From Sipunculus nudus (taxonomy: Eukaryota > Annelida > Sipuncula > Golfingiida > Sipunculidae), in the NCBI GenBank assembly GCA_026874595.1, contig CM049312.1, forward strand, positions 55,123,429-55,187,428: a DNA stretch of 64,000 nucleotides, in the 5' to 3' direction. Each line of letters opens with the position of its first letter. Position 1 is the first letter of the stretch. Position numbers and translations under genes: made by a program. Of this stretch, positions 1 through 10,041 are shown one piece after another. A model generated the notes under the pieces. It saw only the letters and a list, made by a program, of their open reading frames with translations, was not told where the DNA came from and searched no databases.

Positions 1-2570
1 TAAAACTCAGCAATGGTTCAGCTTTGACTAAAACCAGGACTCGGATATTAAATTACAAAGAAAAATACCCCCAACATGGCATCGACGCTGATAACAAATA
101 ACGAGGGATTCTTTCAAAATGAAAAGTCCTCATGATGCAACAATTCAATAAAATCTTAAATCAGACTACCATGTAAAATTAATTGAATGTACGGCATTAT
201 TCCACAATTGGTGACGCGTGAAAGAAGCTAGACTGGTACCCCCTTCTATATTGGCTCTCAAAATAAATTGAGAAAGATGCCATCCGAGCTCGAGCGCCAC
301 CGTGTGTCCGAGTAAGATACTGAACAATCACGTGCAGACTGAAACATGCATGTCGACAGTTGGAAGTCGTGGTGTGTTTATTTATTATTTCTATTCTTTA
401 TTTTTTTAAGTATAGACCGATTACATATCCATACGCTATTACAAAATACCAGTATAACATTTTGGTCTCTTTCTGATCATGAAGCAATATATTTGCATAA
501 CATCATACAGTAGACACAGAGACATTTAATCAACTGAATGGTTGATGCTTGCAGTAACCCATATTCAGGTTCAGTTTTGTTAACTGAAGTCTGAAGTAAA
601 AACAAACTGGAGATAGACAAATTATCCAAAATGACACATGAAAAAAAATCAAAAAGATCATTAGCCAGGAAGTTTTCAATTTTAACTGGCCATTTTAACA
701 AAACATGATTAACATGTTTCCTGTTGTCACCATGGAATTTAATTTAACCTTACTTCTCAGAGAGATTCACAAAAACAAACACTCTTGGCAGATAATTATC
801 TAATATTGACAACTGATATCCTATATGGTTCACCCACAGACAGACAACTACTAGTATTTCAATATTCTTACATCATTAATATCATCACATTCTTACATTC
901 TAATCAAATAATAACATATTTTGTAGGCCACTTTGACAAAACACCTCATGTCTAATGAAGATCTTTTAATACAGATTGTGTGAATAATATATAATGTTAA
1001 AAGCCATGCAACTGAATATTTTATTGAAAATAGTGAAAGATTATGCTTAATGTGATAATTAGAGTGGAGTGCAAAAGTATATTTGTCTGAAAGTTGAAAC
1101 ACAAGCCAGCATATAACTCTTAAGGACAAGACATTTTATTATATAATGATCCTGTGCTTAATAAGGGTCCATCAAGCCAATTCAACCAGTTATTTCAAAG
1201 CATCAGATTTTTTACCAGATTTTAATTATACTAGGGGGTTTTAACGAACCCCATAGGCTAGACGATCTGGGTAACAGAGACCTAATTACAGGCTCCCAAG
1301 GAGATTTTTCATGTACCTTCCTGGTCGTCAAGTAAGGTTCTAGGTCCGATAGTTTGATTTGTGCCCTGTTAACAGATAACTGTATCTTTTAAGGTATCAA
1401 AACTTGCGGGAAAAAAGCATTAAAATTAGAAAAAAATAAAGGTTGTGCAACTGGTCTGCAGGAATTGATGAAACACTCCATGATCAATATGCATGCAAAG
1501 AAACATGGTGATAGTGCAGCTCTTGTATCAAATTCTTAATTATTCTGGGGGCACTTCTGAGCCTTATAGTACAGAGGATACGAGTAACAGAGACTTAATT
1601 TCAGGTTTCAAAAGATATTTTTCATGGATATCCCTGGATGTCAAGTTAGTTGATTCAAGGTTGAATAGTTATAATTTGTTCCTTGTTAATAGAAGAGCAC
1701 TTCTTTGAAAGTCTAAAAAAAGTCCCCATAGAAAAGTCCCCATATACGAGCCCCATAGCTCAGAGGATATGACAGAGTCCTAATTTCACATTTCCACAGA
1801 GACTTTTCATGGTCTTCCCTTGATGTAAAGTTAGAAGATTCCAGGTCCAGCGGTTACGATTTGTGCCCTGTTGACAGATGACAGCTTCTTTGAAAGTATC
1901 AAAAATAGAGAACAAATTCTTTAAAATTAGAAAAATATACAGATTGCGCCACCAGTTTGCAGGTATTGATAAAACACAAAAATATCATAGTGATCAATGC
2001 AATACTTGAGCTTTTGTATCATTTTTTTTTATTATTCTGAGGGGTACTTACGAGACCCATAACTCGGAGGATATGGGTAACAGAGACCTTATTGCAGGTT
2101 TCCAAGGAGATTTATCATGGATCTCTCTGGACTGGATGTCAAGATAGAAGATTCCAGATCCAGCGGTTACGATTTGTGCACTGTTCACGGACGGCCGGAC
2201 AGACGCGGATAAAGGGTGATCGCTATAGCTCAGATGACTTTCAGTCAGCTGAGCTAAAAACCGATCTTTCGGATGATTTTTAGAGATTGACTGTATATAG
2301 TCATGTAAATTCCCTCAAAGAAAAGTGTTCATTCATCATGTTGCATGAGGTTTTAAAGTTTATATATGTACTTTCCCTTTTTGTATCTTACCAATATTTT
2401 ACTTTCATCCTTTTGGTCGCTGTTATCTAATGTCATCCGTTACACTATACCCTTCCTTCAGTGTTTCATGATTTGCAAATGTGGGAGAAACATGAGAAAG
2501 AGTCAACAGCCAGAGAAAGTCCCCAGATTTAACAATTTAATCATCTTCACTGCTCTATGTTCAAGCTGGG
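1..2570. repeat. Long duplicated block, copy A (truncated by window start)
   Basis: This block matches 17718-20276 in direct orientation almost base for base, with scattered substitutions and 1-2 base indels. The match begins at base 1, so copy A may continue leftwards outside the window, and it ends near 2570 at the sequence CTGCTCTATGTTC. The right half (about 1180-2270) is built of roughly 310 bp monomers sharing GGGTAACAGAGACCTAATT and GATTTGTGCCCTGTTAACAG. It closes with a GGACGGCCGGACAGACG-type tail and GTGATCGCTATAGCTCAGATG. The same monomers occur at 45364-47577. I see no convincing coding sequence; the short open frames are unrelated to known proteins. It is either a dispersed long repeat or a segmental duplication. 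Confidence 0.85.
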
Positions 2571-3489
2571 GAACATTCGGCTGTATGGCAGGGGAACCTA
2601 ATATGGGGGATGGGTTACTAGGGTAAAGAAAATGAAAGAGAATCAAAGATAATTAAATAATGGTAAAAAGGCTATTTCGCTGATCAATTTCGGCACAAAG
2701 ATCCGTTACAGTTTATACACAATACCTTTTTTATTGAATTGTCAAACAAAAAATCATGAGACGTGATCTTAAGGTCTCCGGTTCTGATGGAAAAACAAAT
2801 GTTCAATGCAATAACAATTATAAGTATGCGTCTTTAGTTTTCATTAATATCCATTTGTAAGAGATCTTTAAATAAAAATTTAAATTTAAAACAACAAGGT
2901 TGACATGTCAGACATATATTGATTTACCAGATACTGACATACTGCGATATTCCCTGCTGACATGCGTATTAAAAAATGAAGAAATTGTTAACACTCACCT
3001 TTTAGTTAGCATGTGGAAAATTGGTTGTTCTGAGAAATAGCCGCGGGAAGACCTGATATCCAACAGGAATTATATGTTTCAAAGAATATGGGGTGGATAC
3101 TTCCCTCTCTTTTCATAGTTTTCTGAAATAGCTGTGTAAACCCTGTTCAATGCAGCATAATGTGCATGCCTCAGTTTTCTGGTACTTGTCATATCCACAA
3201 CCACCTGATCAAGTGAACTAACTTGAGCTTTCCATATCGTTTATGATGCACCAATTTTACTGAGAACAAGATACCAGTATATGTCTCAGGCCTGTATGGA
3301 TTGTGCGCTTGGTAAAGAATAGTTCTTTGGATATAGATGGAGTGCAAAAGGCGGCATAATTTCTCCTGGTGTCTGAGCCAATGTTTGAATCTTCAGACTC
3401 AACCAAAAGAATGCTTGGCACTGTTTTGCTATGCAGGTACTGTATGTGCTTCAATATACAAGAACAATCGTTGGTAATTCCATCTTGTA
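2571..3489. other. Intergenic, possible Helitron continuation
   Basis: This is AT-rich sequence without a recognisable gene. The minus strand from 3489 down to about 3250 continues directly from the decayed Helitron reading frame and may be its eroded extension. I could not follow conserved motifs past about 3490. Confidence 0.3.
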
Positions 3490-5600
3490 CTCAAGTTTAC
3501 GTTTTAAACTTATTTGGTAGAGTATCCGTGGAGTCTGACATTCGTAGCAACATATCCACAGTTGTCTCAATCTGAGTAGGTACGTTGACCAATGATCCTT
3601 TCAGTGACAGCTGTGAACCTCTAGGTAATTCTCGTAACTGTATGTAATGAATGGTATGCGTAATGCAACAAGCCTTTCCATTAGGGGACACAAGTTCAAT
3701 TCATGTGGCTTATCAGGAAACTGCATTCCATTTAATACTGAAAGTTTTGGTGACTTGTGGCATTTGAGAGCATAAAGACAAGTTGTGCATAACCACTGTT
3801 TATTGTCTATGGATTTTACATCTTTAATGTGTGTTTCTAGGTAAGTGGAATCTAGTCTGTCCCAGGTATCAGAATTATGTACAGATTGTTTGAACCATGT
3901 CTGATTACAGCAACAACAAGCTAATATGGGACCTTAAGATATCGAAGTATGAAATTTTTGTATAGATTCTCTGAGATCTGCACCCTGTTTTATCTTCAGA
4001 TAAACTGCTTTTTCATTTGTCTGTATGATTCATCAGTTCTTTTTTTTTTTGTGATCTAGTGGCTGTGTTTCTCATAGTCTCAGTTCTCTTATGTAACTGA
4101 TCGGCTCTTTTCCTCCTTTTGGCGAGTCTCTCAGTTTCTCAGAGTTGATTCTCTGACACGCTCCATTTGTCTATAGACTTCATTTTGTCTAGCAGTTTGC
4201 TTCTGTTGTTTCTCAGATTCTCTTTCATGTGCCCTTCGAACGTCATCTTTTCTTATCTTCTGATTGTATGCTTTCTCTGCAGAACGTTCTGTTTGTCTGT
4301 ACGTTTCACATAGTCTGGCAGTTGGCTTCTTTTGTTTCTCAGCTTGCCTCTCTTGTGCCCTTTGAACGTGATTTATTCTTATCTTTTGATAATATGTTTT
4401 ATCTGCAGAACGTTCTTTTTGTCTGTATGTTTGCTTCTTTATGTTTTTCAGCTTGCCTCTCTTTTGCCCGTCGAACGTGATCTTTTCTCATTTTTTGATT
4501 ATATGCTTTCTTTGCAGAACATTCTTTTTGTCTGTATGTTTCATTTAGTCTAGCAGTTTACTTCTCTTGTTTCTCAGCTTGCCTCTCTTGTACCCGTCTA
4601 ACTTGATCTTTTCTTATCTTTTGAATATATGCATTCACTGCAGAACGTTGTTTTTGTCTGTATGTTTCATTAAGTCAAGCAGCTTGCTTCTGTTGTTTCT
4701 TAGATTTTCTCTCTTGTGCCCTTCGAACTTGATCTTTTCTTATCTTTTGATTATATGCTTTCCCTGCAGAACGTTCTTTTTGTCTAAAAGTTTCATTTTG
4801 TCATGATAACAGTGTTCTTTGTTGATCTTTAAGGCATTCTATATCCCTTTTAGCTGGATTCATTCTGTCGCATGTACTCTTTCAAAAATTGTTTTTTCTG
4901 TTCATTTTTAGTTGCTGATCTTTAAAGTATTCTTCAATAAAGTGAAAAACTTGTTGAGAATCATTTTCATGTTCAGGTCTGCTTTTATTTACCGTGTCCA
5001 TGAGGTCTGTTGATGACTGGGTTGCATGCTTTAGCTGGTTATCTGAACTGGTGGACTGTTTTGTTTGGCGTTTCAGTCCACGTTTAAAAACCATATAGTG
5101 GTGACTTCGTTTATAAACATAGTTGCATTCATCATATTTGCATAATTTTATATATACTGAAAGAATTCGGACTGCAATTCAAATGCAAGAAGAACTGATG
5201 TGCCACAAGGGGTAGGATACCCAAGATGTTTTCTGCTGTGTGGATCAAACACAAAGTATCAATTCTGTTGATATGAAATAGCAATCGCGTTTCCTCCAAC
5301 TATGATATGACCAAATTTCTTGGAAGTGAATTCTGCCAAAGCATCCTGGTAAAACATTTAGGGTGCTTGCACACCAAAATGAATAAGGAAACCACCAGTG
5401 ATCAAGGTTGGTTTTATCTTGAAATTATGATCAAGGCATTGTATATACTCTGGTATTTCATCCCAAGCCATGTATCCTTTATCTGGGATATCAGACAATG
5501 TTCTGTACAAATGATTACCTTCAATTAATATTGTGTCCATATCATTTGATTGCCATTCAACAACATCGTCCAGGGTGATAAAGCAGAGCAACAATTAGGC
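3490..5600 (-). pseudogene. Decayed Helitron protein N-terminal region (peptidase-like, coiled repeats, DUF6570-like)
   Basis: Read on the minus strand, three parts appear in the order expected for animal Helitron proteins. At about 5600-5150 is a segment like the Helitron-associated cysteine-peptidase/OTU-like region, with WQSNDMDTILIEGNHLY and later YFVFDPHSRKHLGYP and GTSVLL; it carries an in-frame stop. At about 4870-4100 is a charged, Arg/Glu/Lys-rich coiled-coil made of 42-residue repeats. At about 3930-3495 is a cysteine-bearing segment (WLCTTCLYALKC, KSPKLSVLNGMQFPDKPHEL) followed by LPRGSQLSLKGSLVNVP, which I recognise as the DUF6570 region that precedes the Helitron rolling-circle replicase domain. 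A frameshift near 3645 separates the last two motifs and stops are scattered elsewhere, so this is a fossil. No REP or Pif1 helicase part was found nearby. Confidence 0.75.
4229..4800 (-). repeat. 126 bp (42-codon) tandem repeats within the Helitron fossil
   Basis: The plus-strand phrase GCCCTTCGAACGTGATCTTTT recurs with variation at about 4230, 4356, 4466, 4591 and 4717, so the step is 125-126 bp with one shorter unit of 110 bp. The unit is divisible by three. On the minus strand it encodes a charged 42-residue helix-forming motif containing ERSAEKAYNQKIRKD. The preserved codon spacing suggests the array was once translated. Confidence 0.8.
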
Positions 5601-5939
5601 ACACACTGTTTGCCAACTGAGTCTGATGGAAACTGACGATCACCTTGGTGAAAAGTGCCTTTAACAATCTTACTGATTGATACAGACGGGACAGGTACAG
5701 CTTAAGCAATAGCTTGGAAAATAAGTTTAAAGTTGAAAGTTTACAAAAAAAAGATAAAATCTAAAAAGGAAAACAGTAGTACTGGATGAGAGAAAGTCAA
5801 GTACAGGATGTAGAATATTAAATGAAACTGCTTATGAAAATGAAAACAAGAGTAGCTAGAAAGACACGGGAATATGCTGAAGATGTCTCTGTTTAACAGA
5901 GTTCATAAAATGGAAATAAATCACAAACTCAAACTCAAT

Positions 5940-6041
5940 AAATAATAATTTTTTAATAACTCTTTTTTATCTGATTTTGATCTGGTTTTTTATACCTGGT
6001 TTTGATCTGGTTATATTTGATCTAGTTATCTTTAATCATGT
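5940..6041. repeat. Short TTTGATCTGGTT repeats flanking the tandem-repeat element (left)
   Basis: TTTTGATCTGGTT and close variants recur several times here and again at 16493-16565, on the far side of the large element. The element was therefore probably inserted into a pre-existing short repeat tract. Confidence 0.65.
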
Positions 6042-8101
6042 TTTTATGCCCCCGCCACAAAGTGGCCGGGGCATATAGTATTACCCATGTCCGTCATTCC
6101 GTCCTTCCGTCCTTCCGTCATTCCGAAATCAAACAGTTGTACGGGCTTTTTTTCGCAATGCCTGCAGATATTGGCCTGATTTTTGGTGTGTGGGCAGATA
6201 TAGACCAGTTACAGATCGAGTTCGCGTTTCGTCCCGGTTGACCTATTTTTGACCGTTTTACGGCTCCTAAACTTAGAAAATTTCATGAAAAATAGAAATA
6301 TTCATGACAGATACACATGTACGGACTTTTTTTCGCAATGCCTGCAGATATTGACCTGATTTTTGGTGTGTGAGCAGATATAGACCAGTTACAGATCGAG
6401 TTCGCGTTTCGTCCTGGTTGACCTACTTTTGACTGTTTTACGGCTCCTGAACATAGAAAATTTCATGAAAAATATGAAATTTCATGACAAATACACATGT
6501 ACGGACTTTTTTCGCAATGCCTGCAGATATTGGCCTGATTTTTGGTGTGTGTGCAGATATGGACCAGTTACAGATCGCGTTTTGTCCCAGTTGACCTACT
6601 TTTGACCGTTTTACGGCTCCTGAACTTAAAAAATTTCATGAAAAATATGAAATTTCATGACAAATCCACATGTACGGACTTTTTTTCGCAATGCCTGCAG
6701 ATATTGGCCTGATTTTTGGTGTGTGGGCAGATATAGACCAATTACAGATCGAGTTCGCGTTTCGTCCCGGTTGACCTATTTTTGACCGTTTTACGGCTCC
6801 TAAACTTAGAAAATTTCATGAAAAATAGAAATATTCATGACAGATACACATGTACGGCCTTTTTTTCGCAATGCCTGCAGATATTGACCTGATTTTTGGT
6901 GTGTGAGCAGATATAGACCAGTTACAGATCGAGTTCGCGTTTCGTCCTGGTTGACCTACTTTTGACTGTTTTACGGCTCCTGAACATAGAAAATTTCATG
7001 AAAAATATGAAATTTCATGACAAATACACATGTACGGACTTTTTTCGCAATGCCTGCAGATATTGGCCTGATTTTTGGTGTGTGGGCAGATATGGACCAG
7101 TTACAGATCGCGTTTTGTCCCAGTTGACCTACTTTTGACCGTTTTACGGCTCCTGAACTTAAAAAATTTCATGAAAAATATGAAATTTCATGACAAATCC
7201 ACATGTACGGACTTTTTTTCGCAATGCCTGCAGATATTGGCCTGATTTTTGGTGTGTGGGCAGATATAGACCAATTACAGATCGAGTTCGCGTTTCGTCC
7301 CGGTTGACCTATTTTTGACCGTTTTACGGCTCCTAAACTTAGAAAATTTCATGAAAAATAGAAATATTCATGACAGATACACATGTACGGCCTTTTTTTC
7401 GCAATGCCTGCAGATATTGACCTGATTTTTGGTGTGTGAGCAGATATAGACCAGTTACAGATCGAGTTCGCGTTTCGTCCTGGTTGACCTACTTTTGACT
7501 GTTTTACGGCTCCTGAACATAGAAAATTTCATGAAAAATATGAAATTTCATGACAAATACACATGTACGGACTTTTTTCGCATTGCCTGCAGATATTGGC
7601 CTGATTTTTGGTGTGTGGGCAGATATAGACCAGTTACAGATAGAGTTCGCGTTTTGTCCCAGTTGACCTACTTTTGACCGTTTTACGGCTCCTGAACTTA
7701 AAAAATTTCATGAAAAATATGAAATTTCATGACAAATCCACATGTACGGACTTTTTTTCGCAATGCCTGCAGATATTGGCCTCATTTTTGGTGTGTCGGC
7801 AGATATTGACCAGTTACAGATGGAGTTCGCATTTCGTCCCGGTTGACCTACTTTTGACTGTTTTACGGCTCCTGAACATAGAAAATTTCATGTAAAATAT
7901 ATATTTTCATGACAAATACACTTGTACAGACTTTTCTTCACAATACCTGCAGATATTGGCCTGATTTTTGGTGTGTGGGCCGATATAGACCAGTTACAGA
8001 TCGAGTTCTTGTTTTGTCTCAGTTGACCTACTTTTGACCATTTGACTGCTCCTGAACATAGAAAGTTTCATGAAAAATATAAATTTTCATAACAAATGCA
8101 T
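6042..8101 (+). repeat. Pearl-like tandem-repeat element, left end and 11-12 monomers
   Basis: The element starts with ATGCCCCCGCCACAAAGTGG and a CCGTCCTTCCGTCC tract, then enters a tandem array. The landmark GCAATGCCTGCAGATATTGG falls at 6155, 6335, 6514, 6688, 6868, 7047, 7221, 7401, 7580, 7760 and 7940. The steps are 180, 179 and 174 repeated, which makes a 533 bp higher-order unit of three monomer types. The array continues after the retrotransposon, at 16106-16495, and ends with GGCGGGGGCATTCGTG. A left end, a core of 160-180 bp tandem repeats and a right end are the plan of bivalve Pearl-type non-autonomous elements, often grouped with Helitron-related elements. Assignment to that group is inference from structure. 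Confidence 0.75.
8097..8101. other. 5 bp target-site duplication, left copy (TGCAT)
   Basis: TGCAT directly precedes the 5' LTR. The same five bases follow the 3' LTR at 16106-16110, inside what would otherwise be one continuous monomer. Confidence 0.9.
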
Positions 8102-9430
8102 TGTCACACAGATCCCCTAATATATGATTTTGTATGTATATATAATAGTCATCCATTTATTTTATGTGTGACAATGTACAGTGGGAGACACAGCCAGTTG
8201 TTTTGGGTCCCATGTAGTTGTTTTGTACCCACTATGACCACACTGGTGACAATGACCTGTGTCCAGTGAGGTGTAACAAAACCCCTAGGTAGTCCTTGTG
8301 TCCAAGGCCTATAACAATACCCCTGAAACAAGAATAGGGCGGCCATAATTTCACTGGTTCTGCTCAAGTGTGCTAAGAATTGTTGTCAAGGCTCTTTTAA
8401 ACAAGAATAAGGCAGTTGGCCAGCAGCTCTGTTAGAGGAAACATGAACCTCTCTCTACTTGAACTTTAAGAGGCCTGAGGGCTACTCAACATGCTACACT
8501 GAATCAAGACCAAGAGCTGTGTTTTTTTTTTTTTTTTATTAATTTTTCTGGTATGGTCAACTTAAGACTTTTAAATGCACACCAAACCATGGTATGAACT
8601 GTGCCTCACTCAGAATGCTGATATCTTGCATTAAAAGACTGTTTCCAGTGTGTAGAGGTTTTGTGGAGACTGAGGGGTACCGGCAGTGCACGAAAACCAC
8701 CCAGAAGTACCGAGAATGGTGGACTTCAGACTGTGACTCTATGATACTTCTTACATGAAAGGTGAGCCATTGTACAGTTATTCTTGGTACCAAAAAGCAG
8801 AACTGACTTTATGGTAGCTCCTTTATATACATATATGAAACAGTACTATCATTATTATCTGCTGAAATACTGTTATACTTGATATAGAAATCCTAAGATA
8901 TGTAGGAGGAGACACATTATTCCATTTGGGACCCAATGTAATGACCATTCTCTAATACCTTTATCTCTATCGAAATACTGGCTCTGTTTCTCCTAAATGT
9001 TGGAGTTATCTTTTTTTCTTTGAGCTGAAATGGTCCTACGTTATTTTACAGAAGGAGCCTTATGGTATTTGGTATACCTCCACTGATGGGTTGCTTCCTG
9101 GAGAAGTTTCACTGGACTCCCTATCTGCTTCTTGTGACAAACTGTTGTTACCCGGATTTCTAAGGATTGATATTATTCATCTCGTATTTATTTTATAAAG
9201 TATAGTGTCTAAGCTGTGCTATACTTGCCAACTTATTTCTCAGTGAAGTGCTAATACTTGATATATCCCTTGATGTCATTTTGCACTTATATTCATTTAT
9301 ATTCATTAAAGTTATTGTACATCTTTCAGTTGTATGATATTCATTTGTATGTGCGAACGTTTTCTTATTATTAAAAGAACCTGGGGCAAGGTGCTTAAGA
9401 TCAGGGGATCTTAGGGTGTAAACCTTGACA
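8102..9430 (+). repeat. 5' LTR of the Gmr1-like element
   Basis: The 1329 bp LTR begins TGTCACACAGATCCCC and ends GTGTAAACCTTGACA, giving TG...CA termini. The matching 3' copy is 1331 bp, the extra two bases lying in a poly-T tract near 8522 (16 versus 18 T). Open frames on its minus strand are present identically in both LTRs and have no recognisable product. Confidence 0.95.
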
Positions 9431-9432
9431 AG

Positions 9433-9450
9433 TGGCGAGCGTGCCAGGAT
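9433..9450 (+). other. Primer binding site
   Basis: TGGCGAGCGTGCCAGGA starts two bases after the LTR end. Starting with TGG, it could pair with the CCA end of a tRNA. I could not assign the tRNA species. Confidence 0.6.
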
Positions 9451-9664
9451 CCTTTTTTGGCTGTTTTAAGCAGTAAAAGAAGGAAAACCCGTAATGTTAA
9501 TGATGTAAATGATTCGCACAATTCCATACAAATGAATTAAGGTTTGATCTTTAGTATTTTCTTGGGAATGGCTGAGTCCCTACTGTGATCAGTGTCATGT
9601 TGTGTCAGAGATTTTTCTTGTGAGAGGAGCCAACTCATGGTCAGGTGTTGTTAACCTGTAGTTT

Positions 9665-9970
9665 ACAGCTACGGCTGGGATCAGTTTGTGAATGCTACGG
9701 CAGCAAACTGTAATCTTCTATGTCTTATCTAGCAGGGCATTTTTGATGTTGAGACTGCGGTCTAGAACGACCCTATTGATTTCATTCTGTAGTTTTGGCT
9801 TTGTTGCCAAATTGTGGATGCTACGGCATCATTGTGCTAAGGCATAATTAAGGTCGGTGCTTTCATTATGTATCAGAGATATTTTTGCCACGTCGTTGAT
9901 GCTACGGCATTCTTGTGCTAAGGCACAATTCTAGTTGATGTTACGGCGTCCTAGTGCTAAGGCACGTGTT
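9665..9970 (+). repeat. Leader repeats (GATGCTACGGC ... GTGCTAAGGCA)
   Basis: The untranslated leader holds several copies of a short pattern. TGAATGCTACGGC lies near 9690, GTGGATGCTACGGCATC near 9815, GTTGATGCTACGGCATT near 9895 and GTTGATGTTACGGCGTC near 9934. The last three are followed by GTGCTAAGGCA. The spacing suggests an imperfect repeat of about 40-80 bp that could form repeated stem-loops in the genomic RNA. A packaging or translation role is only a guess. Confidence 0.6.
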
Positions 9971-10041
9971 TTGGTTTATACGTTGGTATAACCATATGGC
10001 TTAGTCTGTGGTCTTGTATATTGTTCATTTCGCAGATAGGT

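Noticed and set aside
6042-8101. Regular repeats resembling a CRISPR array
   Set aside because: Monomers of 174-180 bp are similar along their whole length with no unique spacers, and the context is a eukaryotic genome.
8149-8793. Minus-strand frames within the 5' LTR (also in the 3' LTR at 14822-15468)
   Set aside because: They are identical because the LTRs are identical. No domain is recognisable and they are antisense to the element.
10021-10041. Polyprotein start at TTG 10021
   Set aside because: Not an ATG; the first ATG at 10042 is more likely in an animal. The same reasoning moved the starts at 23775 and 63188 to 23787 and 63224.
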